Below, one piece after another: positions 55,633-64,000 of a stretch of DNA of 64,000 nucleotides. Source of the DNA: UBA8919 sp041658185. GTDB lineage: Bacteria; Elusimicrobiota; UBA8919. The position numbers and the translations under genes are program-made. The stretch spans positions 106,442 through 170,441 of the forward strand of contig JBBAAR010000005.1 of the NCBI GenBank assembly GCA_041658185.1, written 5' to 3'. Positions within the stretch are counted from its first letter, which is position 1. Every line of letters starts with the position of its first letter. The notes under the pieces are model-generated. The model saw only the letters and a list, made by a program, of their open reading frames with translations, was not told where the DNA came from and searched no databases.

Positions 55633-57858
55633 ATGTGGGTGGAAAGCACGGAAACAGATTTTAATGATGGAGTGTTCAATTTGACGATAGCAAGCGGGAC
55701 AGGGGCAGGTGCGCAACTTACTCTCTCTCCGTTTGGCAACGCTGCCGACGGAAACGTCACTATTTCAGCGACGAAGAATATCAACACCGACATAATAAGT
55801 TCAGGCAGGGTTACTTATGCCGACGGAATAAACTACGCTGTCACTGGTGTCTGGATAAGTTCAATAACTTGTTCAGCAGCACCGAACGGAATAACAACTA
55901 ACGACGAGATAATTTTAATCAACCAGCAAGGCGACGGGACAAATTACGGCAACGTCGGCAACTACGAATTTATGCGAGTAGCAAATATAACCAGCAACTT
56001 TATTATGTTCACGTCAAGCATAACGAAGATATACGGAGCGACGACTTCAAACTATGTTCTTACAGGACAAAAAGTAACCATTCAGCGGGTTCCTAATTGG
56101 AGAGATGTAACTATAAGCGGTGCGGCAGTATCGCTTACCTGCACTGCGTGGGACGGCACAAAAGGCGGAATGGTCGTCTTCCGCTCCACCGGCACTGTTT
56201 CCGTCGGCAGCGGTGCTAGTATTGATGTAAGCGGAAAAGGGTATAGAGGCGGGGGCGGTGGCACGGGAGCCACTCCGACTGGTGGAGGAAATGGCGAAAG
56301 TTATGATGGGTTTAATGGCAGTGGTGGTGATGTCGGGAGTTCCGGTTCACTTGGGGGGGGAGCTGGCAGCAGATCATCAGACAACATTGTTGTTCAAGGT
56401 AGTGCAGGTGGAACAAGAGGCGGCGGAGGTGGCGGCGGTTGTGACTTCAACACAGAAGCCGATGATGGAGCAGGTGGTGGTGGCGGCGGCGGTTATGGCT
56501 CGGGAGGAGCCGGTGGCGGTGGTGGTTGCGGTTGGGGAGGCGCGACATATAGAGCAGGCATTGGTGGAACTGCGGGAAACACGGGAATAAATGCGGGAGG
56601 TGGCGGTGCCTGTGGTAGTGGAGCCGTAGAATCGAACGGTGGTGACGGAGGTAACGGAGGTTCTGCCGGAGTGTCTACCGGAGGTGGGGCTAACGGTGGA
56701 TCAGCAGGTAGTGTTTCTGTTAGTGGAGGTGGCGGCGGTTCAGGAGGAGTTTCCTATGGTGGCGGTGCTGGTGGCGGCGGCGGAATTTACGGTGCTTCCG
56801 ATTTAAGTAAAATATATTTTGGTTCAGGTGGTGGTGGTGGCGGTGGTAGTCAGAATGGACCCACCAATGGAGGAGCGGGCGGAGATGGCGGAGGTATAGT
56901 AATTTTTGTTTCAAGTGCAATAGTAATAAGTGGTAATGTTAGAAGCAACGGGAATTTCGGAGTTGATACTGGTGTCAACTTTGGTGGGGGATGTGGCGGT
57001 AGCGGTGTAGGAGGGGCTGTCTATTTAATTGGGAATACCTTAAGTGTAGGGTCAAATCTGATTTTTTCAGTTGGTAGTGGGCCAACCGGACCCGGCGATG
57101 TGGCGCCAAATAGATCTGGTGGTGGAGGAGGCGGTTCCGGCCGTATCCGCCTTGACTATCTATCTCTTACCGGCACAACAAACCCAACGCATTATGCTGG
57201 AATATATCCGTCTGGTTTTGGATGTGTAGGTACTTACAAGTCTGGAGTGCTGGATTGCGGAGCAAAAGTAGTGGTAAGCAGCATCGGGTGGACGCCTTCA
57301 AGTCAACCCGCAGGCAGTAATGTTAATGTAGGGCTGCGGGTATCCAGTGCAAGTTTTTCTGCCGGTTCGGCAACACCCGATTGGGTAAGTGTAACGAACG
57401 GACAGACGGTAAATCTTGCAGGCAGGTATGTGCAGTATATGAGCACATTCACGACGACAAGTTCAACGACAACGCCGCGGATAGAGGACATAACAATAGC
57501 ATATAAAGTAAAACCGTGGCAAGAAAAGACAGTGACAAGGACAGGACCAAACGCTTTTGGTTTCGGCGGTGGCGAGAATTGGACATGGGAAGTGCCTGCG
57601 AAATCAGGACAACTTGTAACAATAACTGCTTATGTGAGATACAACACAAGTTACGGCACAGCGAGCAAACCAAAACTGACATTATACAATTTAGGGATAA
57701 GCAATACGGCAACGATGGCGCAAGGAGCAGACACTTGGGAGCAGTTAACAGTAAGCGGAACACCGAACAGGGATGGCGTAGCACTTTTAAAGATAGAAGG
57801 TTTCTCAACCAGTCCCGGCGCAAAAATGTTCGTGGACGACATCAATATAAGTCAGTAA
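55633..57858 (+). CDS. Surface protein 6: glycine-rich protein with shared C-terminal module (N-type C)
   Basis: 741 residues. WVESTETDFNDGVFNLTIASGTGAGAQLTLSPFG and the following 180 residues match surface protein 1 closely. A large glycine-rich region then follows (GGGGGTGATPTGGGNG ... GGGGGCDFN ... to about residue 505), and then the shared C-terminus (TYKSGVLDCGAKVVVSSIGW ... VDDINISQ). Aligning its start with surface protein 1, whose signal peptide is intact, shows that residues encoded before the ATG (PCKIIGAS) occupy the position of the c-region of a signal peptide. It is the last copy in the array. Confidence 0.84.
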   Translation: MWVESTETDFNDGVFNLTIASGTGAGAQLTLSPFGNAADGNVTISATKNINTDIISSGRVTYADGINYAVTGVWISSITCSAAPNGITTNDEIILINQQGDGTNYGNVGNYEFMRVANITSNFIMFTSSITKIYGATTSNYVLTGQKVTIQRVPNWRDVTISGAAVSLTCTAWDGTKGGMVVFRSTGTVSVGSGASIDVSGKGYRGGGGGTGATPTGGGNGESYDGFNGSGGDVGSSGSLGGGAGSRSSDNIVVQGSAGGTRGGGGGGGCDFNTEADDGAGGGGGGGYGSGGAGGGGGCGWGGATYRAGIGGTAGNTGINAGGGGACGSGAVESNGGDGGNGGSAGVSTGGGANGGSAGSVSVSGGGGGSGGVSYGGGAGGGGGIYGASDLSKIYFGSGGGGGGGSQNGPTNGGAGGDGGGIVIFVSSAIVISGNVRSNGNFGVDTGVNFGGGCGGSGVGGAVYLIGNTLSVGSNLIFSVGSGPTGPGDVAPNRSGGGGGGSGRIRLDYLSLTGTTNPTHYAGIYPSGFGCVGTYKSGVLDCGAKVVVSSIGWTPSSQPAGSNVNVGLRVSSASFSAGSATPDWVSVTNGQTVNLAGRYVQYMSTFTTTSSTTTPRIEDITIAYKVKPWQEKTVTRTGPNAFGFGGGENWTWEVPAKSGQLVTITAYVRYNTSYGTASKPKLTLYNLGISNTATMAQGADTWEQLTVSGTPNRDGVALLKIEGFSTSPGAKMFVDDINISQ

Positions 57859-57873
57859 ATATGTCTCAAAAAA

Positions 57874-57930
57874 AAGTTATAAATAAGTTACAAATAAATT
57901 ACCCAAAAGTTACAAGGTTTTGTTTATACT
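57874..57930 (+). promoter_or_regulatory. Four 11-bp direct repeats plus -10 box upstream of the giant FN3 gene
   Basis: AAGTTATAAAT (57874-57884), AAGTTACAAAT (57885-57895), AAATTACCCAA (57896-57906), AAGTTACAAGG (57907-57917), then 7 bp and TATACT (57925-57930). Same order of units (including CCC in the third) and same spacing as 42198-42254. Confidence 0.88.
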
Positions 57931-57990
57931 TATAGTGGCAGAAATCAAAAAGTGGAAACGAACTAAAATAATTTTCGGTTCAAATTCAAT

Positions 57991-60900
57991 ATGAGAAGAT
58001 ATTTATACTATTTGGTCATTGCGTTTTTGTTTATTCCGGTTTTGCGCCGGCCTGTTTCCGCTGCGCTTGTAGAGAATGTTTTTGAAGAGACAACGGTTAT
58101 AAAAAGAGGCGGTAATGCATTCAGGATTGAACTTGCCACCGCCTGCACTTATCAGGTAATAGGAACGACGGACGTCCCCGTTACCGTAAAACTCTGGTTA
58201 CAATATAATTCATCTTATGATATGAATCTCGGTTCGCCGACGGTCAATCTTTACGGCTGCGGGATAAATTCAACCGCCGCTGTCACTTCGGCAGCGCTGA
58301 ACAATTGGGAACTTTTAATCGTTTCCGGAACCCCCACAAGCGAAGGTGTTCTTGATTTAACAATCCGCTCATATTCCTCTGCAGCTGGTTCAAAAGTTTA
58401 TTTTGACGAGGTAGTTGTCATTTCAACACTAACCGTTGATACTTGCGGCGGCGACTTCTTTGACTCAAACGACGAACCCGCCGTTGCGCTTCTCAACACC
58501 GAAACAACGCCCCGTTTATACTCCGGCAGTGCGGATTATTTCGTCTGGGATTCGTCCTCGCCGTCCGCCATGATTTTCCAAAAGTACTATGAACCGCCTC
58601 TGATAAGCACGGGTTTTGCAGCGACGACGCTTTCTACAGGTTCTATACGGTGGGATTGGGCGGATAATTCATCCGGAAAAAAAGATGAGGACGAATTTAA
58701 GGTATTCACTTCAACCGACGGTTTGCTCTCCGTCATTAGTGCGAACACAACTTACTGGTTGGAAACCGGTCTTACTCTCAATACTACTTATTGGCGATAT
58801 GTTCAGTCGTGGAATGTGGTCGGTTCAAGTAATTCGCCGACAATATCAACGGTAACTTTGTGCAATAATCCGAGCGGAGTTAATTGGGGTCCGGTTTTTT
58901 TATCCTCTTTAACTGTAACATGGACGCAGGCGGAGGTCCCGGCCAACCCCGCTTCTACGGTTTATGTGGTCCAGTTATCAACAGCAATCAATTTCACCGG
59001 TCAGATATTTAGTTCCACTACTGTTCGCAGTTTGCAGTCGGCAATTGTTGACGGTCTTACAATCAACACTACCTATTATGGCCGTGTTGCAGCGAGGAAC
59101 TGGGGTTTAGCGGATACGGTTTCTGACATAGCGACTTCAACCAAAACAATAGGATATCCTTCCGCTCCGAGCGGTGTCTACGGCGTAGTGAATTCTTCAA
59201 TACAGATAACATGGAACTGGACGGATAATTCTTCGGGTGAATTACAGGAGACGGGCTTTAAGATATATTGTGCGACAAGTTCAACGCTTCTTTATACAAC
59301 CGGAGCGGATGTAACAAGTTGGATAAGAAGCGGACTTATACCAAACACAACATATCAATTATATGTCCAGGCGTATAATATCAACGGTTCTAACAATTCG
59401 CCTAATGCGGCAAAAGTAACGCTTTGCGCCGCGCCGAATAATCCTGTATTTTCAACTGCCTTTGTTTCCAGTATGACGGTGAATTGGGGAGTTAGTGAAA
59501 GCCCTGCAAATCCCGGCAATACCATATATTTAATTCAGTTGTCAACGGTGGCCGGTTTCACGGAGACGATATATTCCAGCCAGACAGTCCGCAGTTATCA
59601 AACAGCGATTGTTAAAGGACTTACTGTAAATACGACATATTACGGCAGGGTTTTGGCAAACAACTGGGAGAATAATTCCGTAACCGCAAACATTTCCGGC
59701 TGGAAGGCGACTGTCTGCTCTAAACCGGATAATCCTGTTTGGCAGAAAGTGAATTCAAGCAGTATAACAGTTAGTTGGGGAACGGGAGAGAGCCCTGCAA
59801 ATTACAATAATACGGTATATATTGCACAGGTGTCCACTGCTAATGATTTTACCGGTGATATATACAGTTCTCAAACCATTCGTTCATCGCTTGCAACTAC
59901 GGTGATTGACCTTGCAGGTAGAACTACATACTATGGCAGAGTAATAGCACGCAATTGGAGCAGCGAGGATGTGTATTCTGACATAATAACTTCGACAGAG
60001 ACAATCTGGTGGAGTCCGTATAAACCTGTGCTTACTGAGCCGTTAGATAATGTCTGGCAGAATTATTCATCAACCGTCTGCTGGTGGAATTACAGCGACC
60101 CCTACAGCGACCCGCAGAAAAAATATCAGGTGCAATTTTCAACTTTGGAGGCATTCGGTTTATTGTATTCCGACAGCGGCGAGGTTTCTTCTATTTACAG
60201 CAGCGCGACCGTTTCCGGCTTGGGTTCTAATAATTACTGGTGGCGTGTCAGGACAAAAAATATGTATCTTTGGTCTGTCTGGTCGTCCACCCGCGCTTTG
60301 AATGTTGATGTTGATGCGCCCTGCGGTCAGCAACTTACCTTTTTGACGGTTCACTCGTCGTCGGTTAGTTATACCTGGTCTGCTTCAACATACACGACCG
60401 TATCGGGAATGCATTCTCTTCCCTACTGGATAGAATGGTCAAGCAATAGTTTCGGCGCCATATCAGGAAATTCCGGCTGGCTTGCCGGCGCATCTTCCAT
60501 AACTTTTTCCGGTGTTTTACCTAATACGAAATACCAGTTCCGTCTTAAAGCGAGAAATGCTGTTGAAAATGCGGGTCCCTGGTCAACAGTTGCAACTTCG
60601 TCATATACATATATTCAGACGCCTACGAGCATTTCTTTTGATACGCTCGGAATATCTTCGTTTATTATTTCAGGGATAACGGTTTCCGGCGGCGGAAGTT
60701 CCGCTTTTACTAATTTGACCTTAAATTTTTCCGGGTTGCTGTTTTCCGAAGCAAGGACCGGCACGAATTCAAACTGGACATTAAACAATACATGGCCAAA
60801 AGACGGCTTGACCGCCAACACGACATATAGTTTTGCATTAAAAGCAAGAAATGCAGAGTCGCCGGTTCCGGTTGAAACCGTTGAATATGGCCCCGTAATA

Positions 60901-63900
60901 AAGGCGACGAAGATAGAATCCGTGAATGCGGGCAGCGTGAAGTGGGAAGTGGGAAGCAGTTCAATCGGCGTTACGGCTGATGGGACATTTACGGATTTAG
61001 GCAATGGCAACAGCGGTATAAACTACACGATTTGCACGAGCAGCTGGCAGTGGACGAATACCGGTGTTTCATCAAGCGTATGGGTAAAAGACGGGGCGAC
61101 ATATTATTTTACTGTGTACAACGGCGCCGACCCTGCCGACCCGCTTACACCGAACAGTACTTACTATTTCATCTCAAATTCAAGGAACTATGACGGTGTA
61201 TTAAACTCGTCAATAAGTTATATCACTAAAATAAGTGCGTGCAAAGTGCCCGGTGCGTCTGCATTGGATACATCCAGTTTATCATCTACACAACTAAAAG
61301 TGACAATAAACCAGAATGGTAATAATGCGGCTAATACTTATAGCAGGTATGCGATATGGGCGAGTAGCGAGTCGGAAGCAGGAAGCGGGAAATATGTCCA
61401 GTGGTCGGATATAGGTGTTGGAAGTTTTGGTAGTGTAAGTGAGGATTGGCGGACATATACCCAGTGGGGTGCCGGAAGCGGCGTGATTGTATCGGGCTTA
61501 ATTGTCAATACAAGTTACTGGGTAAAGGTGAAGGCGAGAAATTTAGATGGGATTGCCACTGCTTTCGGTGTATCGGTGACAACAGCGACGCAGTCATCCG
61601 TTCCTACGAGTATTGCAATAAGTACATCAGCGGGCTTCATCGGTCGGTTTGATATTTCCTGGCTCGGTAACGGCACCGGTTATTATGTTCAGTTATCCAC
61701 GGAGGTAAATAATTGGGGCGGCGGCGCAACTTCCGGCTGGCAAACAGCGAATACCTATCAACCTGTGAATTTATCAACCAATACTAAATATTACTCTCGC
61801 ATAAAGTCAAGGAATATGTATTCAGTTGAGAGTTCATGGAGCAGCGGTGACGATTACAACTGGGTGCTTGCTGATACCGCTAAAAATACGCAGATTGCAC
61901 AGATATGGCTTACCTCAACCACAGTTCAGTGGTCAGGCGGCACGAACCCGGCACAAATCGGTAACGGCGCCGTGAACACTTATTATCGGGTGCAGTTATC
62001 ATCTGACGATTTTGCAACTATATTTGATGACAAGGGCTTCAATCAGTATGACGGTGTATTGATAGACACATTTACCGGGTTGAGTAAGAACACATATTAC
62101 AAAACAAGAGTAAGAGCAAGGAGCGGTGATGGGACTGTCGGTTATGCGTGGACGGATTGGAGTGTTTCCGGTTCCAGTTGCACGCTAATAGATGCACCAT
62201 CTAATATAAGTGTAAGCGGGATAACACTGACGAATGCTAATTTAACGGCAAATGGTTTGCCTGATTTAAGCGACAGCGGCGGCGACGGTAGTTATTGGGA
62301 ATTAAGACAGGCGAATAATTCAAATCTTTATCTATCGGTTACTACTCCGCCGCAGGCAACGAACTGGCGGGATGGTAGTTCAGGCAGTGCGGGAGATATT
62401 TTCGGTAATAATTTTACATATGAGAGTAACCCGGTGGCGTTATTACCTAACACAACGCATCAGTTTCGCGTAAAAGCGAAGAATAAGGAAAGTAAAGAAA
62501 GCGGTTGGACTGATTGGGTGGTAATCTGTTCATCAATCCAGAAACCGACAGGAGTGGAATTAGTTTCAGCGACCAGTTGGTATTTAAGAGTGAGACCCAC
62601 AGGAACATTCAGCAATCTTGGTGCAGGCGCAACCGTTTCTGCAATTTGCGTATGGAAGGAAGGCGAGGCAGAACCCGACCAGTATGAACAACCCGGTGCT
62701 ATTTGGAAGACGAATACTGGTGATTACAAACAATTTGCGGCCAATTCAGATACAGCGGTATATTTTTACACAAAGAGCCGCAACCAGTACGGCAAAGAAC
62801 AGAGGTTGTTGGACCCGACGACATATTATACGCTTGCTGAAGTGCCTGGCAGTGTAAGTTTTAAGGGTTCTGTTTTCACATCCACATCACACATAACAAT
62901 TGACACATTCATCAGCGGCGGTGGGACACAGTATGCAGTAAAAGTAACGAGCACCAATGACCAGGCGCCGAATCTCAAATGGGTTCAGGCAGACGGGCTA
63001 TTGGGCTCAACAACATATTGGGCGGTGAAAAATAGTTGGGAAAGCAAGCAGCTCGTCGGCTTAACAGCGAATACGAGTTATCAAGCGAGTGTGTGCGCTA
63101 AAAACAGCCAGGGCACGGAGACGGCATACAGCGGACAATCAAGCAAATGGACGAAGATAGAGGGAGCATCCGGTATCACTGTGCTTGAAATTTCAACTAA
63201 TAGTGTAAAGTGTAAAGTGGAAAGTGTAAGGAATGATAATGCGTTCTCCAATCTCGGTTCAGGTTTAAGCGAAATTCATGTTTCAACGGGTGCGGATGCG
63301 GACACCGGGTATCATTCAGTAACCTCAACGACCGTATATCAATTTACAGGTTTAGAGTTGAACAAAGAATACACGATTTATGCGAAACCGTATTGTGGCG
63401 ACGGAGCAACCGCATCCGCATCAACCGAGACAATAACAGCGACGCGGATAGAGGCGTCAACGGGCGTAGTATTCGGGACAGTAACAGAGAACTCGGTAGC
63501 GTTAAAAACGGCGAACACATTTACAGATCCAACCCTATTACAGAGCGGTTGGAGCGTGTATTGCGTAGGATTATCGTCAGAGAGCGGATTTTATCAGGAT
63601 GCGACATATACAACCTGGCATACGTTTACAACTCTGTCTGCGAATTCCACCTATTATTTCAAGACGCGCAGCCGGAACCGGAACGGATTATTGAACGACT
63701 GGTCGGCTGAGTTTGCGAAGGTGACGAAAGCGAAATCGGTATCGTCTATCCAGTTGGTGGCAGTAGATAGCGGCACGGTAACGGTAACTTTTACCGACCC
63801 CGGCAATACAGCGGATACGAAGTACCGTATAGCGGTAAGTTCCACGAACTGGCTGCCAGCGGGCATAAAATACGTTCAGTCGACCGGGCTGCTTGGCAGC

Positions 63901-64000
63901 GCGACGGTGTGGCAGACGAGGGAGAACTGGGGCGGCGACAGCGGAAAGGACGTAAAGGACTTAAATCCGAACACGCAATATAAATTTAAGGTGATGGCGC
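57991..64000 (+). CDS. Giant secreted fibronectin type III protein (runs past the window end)
   Basis: ATG at 57991; I see no stop to the window end, so at least about 2,000 residues. Signal peptide MRRYLYYLVIAFLFIPVLRRPVSA. The first domain (FEETTVIKRGGNAFRIELA ... VTVKLWLQYNSSYDMNLGSP ... VYFDEVVVI) is related to the C-terminal jelly-roll-like part of the six surface proteins. Many FN3-type repeats of about 90-100 residues follow, each with a Trp strand and a T-x-Y-Y/Y-x-x-R-V strand (INTTYYGRVAARNW; VNTTYYGRVLANNW; GRTTYYGRVIARNW). Some repeats contain microsatellite-like in-frame segments (for example near 60933 and 63205). Probably a cell-surface or adhesive protein under the 11-bp-repeat promoter. 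Confidence 0.88.
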   Translation, partial: MRRYLYYLVIAFLFIPVLRRPVSAALVENVFEETTVIKRGGNAFRIELATACTYQVIGTTDVPVTVKLWLQYNSSYDMNLGSPTVNLYGCGINSTAAVTSAALNNWELLIVSGTPTSEGVLDLTIRSYSSAAGSKVYFDEVVVISTLTVDTCGGDFFDSNDEPAVALLNTETTPRLYSGSADYFVWDSSSPSAMIFQKYYEPPLISTGFAATTLSTGSIRWDWADNSSGKKDEDEFKVFTSTDGLLSVISANTTYWLETGLTLNTTYWRYVQSWNVVGSSNSPTISTVTLCNNPSGVNWGPVFLSSLTVTWTQAEVPANPASTVYVVQLSTAINFTGQIFSSTTVRSLQSAIVDGLTINTTYYGRVAARNWGLADTVSDIATSTKTIGYPSAPSGVYGVVNSSIQITWNWTDNSSGELQETGFKIYCATSSTLLYTTGADVTSWIRSGLIPNTTYQLYVQAYNINGSNNSPNAAKVTLCAAPNNPVFSTAFVSSMTVNWGVSESPANPGNTIYLIQLSTVAGFTETIYSSQTVRSYQTAIVKGLTVNTTYYGRVLANNWENNSVTANISGWKATVCSKPDNPVWQKVNSSSITVSWGTGESPANYNNTVYIAQVSTANDFTGDIYSSQTIRSSLATTVIDLAGRTTYYGRVIARNWSSEDVYSDIITSTETIWWSPYKPVLTEPLDNVWQNYSSTVCWWNYSDPYSDPQKKYQVQFSTLEAFGLLYSDSGEVSSIYSSATVSGLGSNNYWWRVRTKNMYLWSVWSSTRALNVDVDAPCGQQLTFLTVHSSSVSYTWSASTYTTVSGMHSLPYWIEWSSNSFGAISGNSGWLAGASSITFSGVLPNTKYQFRLKARNAVENAGPWSTVATSSYTYIQTPTSISFDTLGISSFIISGITVSGGGSSAFTNLTLNFSGLLFSEARTGTNSNWTLNNTWPKDGLTANTTYSFALKARNAESPVPVETVEYGPVIKATKIESVNAGSVKWEVGSSSIGVTADGTFTDLGNGNSGINYTICTSSWQWTNTGVSSSVWVKDGATYYFTVYNGADPADPLTPNSTYYFISNSRNYDGVLNSSISYITKISACKVPGASALDTSSLSSTQLKVTINQNGNNAANTYSRYAIWASSESEAGSGKYVQWSDIGVGSFGSVSEDWRTYTQWGAGSGVIVSGLIVNTSYWVKVKARNLDGIATAFGVSVTTATQSSVPTSIAISTSAGFIGRFDISWLGNGTGYYVQLSTEVNNWGGGATSGWQTANTYQPVNLSTNTKYYSRIKSRNMYSVESSWSSGDDYNWVLADTAKNTQIAQIWLTSTTVQWSGGTNPAQIGNGAVNTYYRVQLSSDDFATIFDDKGFNQYDGVLIDTFTGLSKNTYYKTRVRARSGDGTVGYAWTDWSVSGSSCTLIDAPSNISVSGITLTNANLTANGLPDLSDSGGDGSYWELRQANNSNLYLSVTTPPQATNWRDGSSGSAGDIFGNNFTYESNPVALLPNTTHQFRVKAKNKESKESGWTDWVVICSSIQKPTGVELVSATSWYLRVRPTGTFSNLGAGATVSAICVWKEGEAEPDQYEQPGAIWKTNTGDYKQFAANSDTAVYFYTKSRNQYGKEQRLLDPTTYYTLAEVPGSVSFKGSVFTSTSHITIDTFISGGGTQYAVKVTSTNDQAPNLKWVQADGLLGSTTYWAVKNSWESKQLVGLTANTSYQASVCAKNSQGTETAYSGQSSKWTKIEGASGITVLEISTNSVKCKVESVRNDNAFSNLGSGLSEIHVSTGADADTGYHSVTSTTVYQFTGLELNKEYTIYAKPYCGDGATASASTETITATRIEASTGVVFGTVTENSVALKTANTFTDPTLLQSGWSVYCVGLSSESGFYQDATYTTWHTFTTLSANSTYYFKTRSRNRNGLLNDWSAEFAKVTKAKSVSSIQLVAVDSGTVTVTFTDPGNTADTKYRIAVSSTNWLPAGIKYVQSTGLLGSATVWQTRENWGGDSGKDVKDLNPNTQYKFKVMA

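Overview
The window is a low-GC (by eye about 40%) bacterial chromosome segment that appears to come from an uncultivated anaerobe with a Gram-negative-type envelope. It carries an outer-membrane porin, a YceI protein and secreted FN3, DUF2341 and glycine-rich surface proteins. It also carries menaquinone genes, Hdr/Flox flavin-based electron-bifurcation genes and a MetVF module of the Wood-Ljungdahl methyl branch. The style of the FN3/DUF2341 proteins recalls candidate phyla such as Elusimicrobiota or Omnitrophota. That placement is an impression, not a result.

Layout. 1-2020: a YkgJ-like metal-binding protein, a membrane protein and a small conserved protein. 2283-6440: an accessory island beginning at a tRNA-Ala gene whose 3' end overlaps a large serine recombinase. 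It holds a structured recombinase mRNA leader, small genes, an XRE regulator, a 12-bp repeat array and a lipoprotein. 6677-9165: dnaX, recR and tRNA-Asn. 9332-10080: a zeta-toxin-like pair. 10141-14902: a sigma-region-2-like fragment, a divergent sigma-54, a flavin-binding protein, and an NtrB/NtrC-like pair. 15018-16872: an ArsR-DsrE-SQR sulfur operon behind a consensus promoter. 17119-23877: hdrCBA-floxDCBA. 23885-30553: a giant HdrA-GltD-HdrA fusion with mvhD, metV and metF. 30665-34282: response regulators and a histidine kinase, with the remnant of a menA gene. 34986-40307: menaquinone and polyprenyl genes, YceI, porin and an SRPBCC protein. 40470-42129: three transcriptional regulators. 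42349-64000: a surface-protein locus.

The most unusual part is 42.2-64 kb. Six paralogous secreted proteins share one C-terminal module of about 210 residues joined to three N-terminal types. Five of them are preceded by a leader ORF with a strong ribosome site, and its hydrophobic core is encoded by an (ATCT)n tract. The tract reads I-Y-L-S in all three frames. When the repeat number is right, the leader fuses in frame to the protein as a signal peptide. In this assembly all five are out of frame (n = 11, 6, 6, 7, 6), which suggests a multi-gene secretion switch controlled by repeat slippage. Four of the six gaps downstream of these genes carry a selfish or addiction gene on the opposite strand (TnpB, HicBA, two PIN modules). 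Two promoters bounding the array carry the same four 11-bp direct repeats at the same distance from the -10 box, right next to an OmpR/PhoB-type regulator gene.

A second window-wide theme is a set of short hairpin and microsatellite-like dispersed repeats. They lie between genes, nest inside each other, and sit in frame inside genes (the HdrA fusion, MetF C-terminus, YceI and surface-protein signal peptides).
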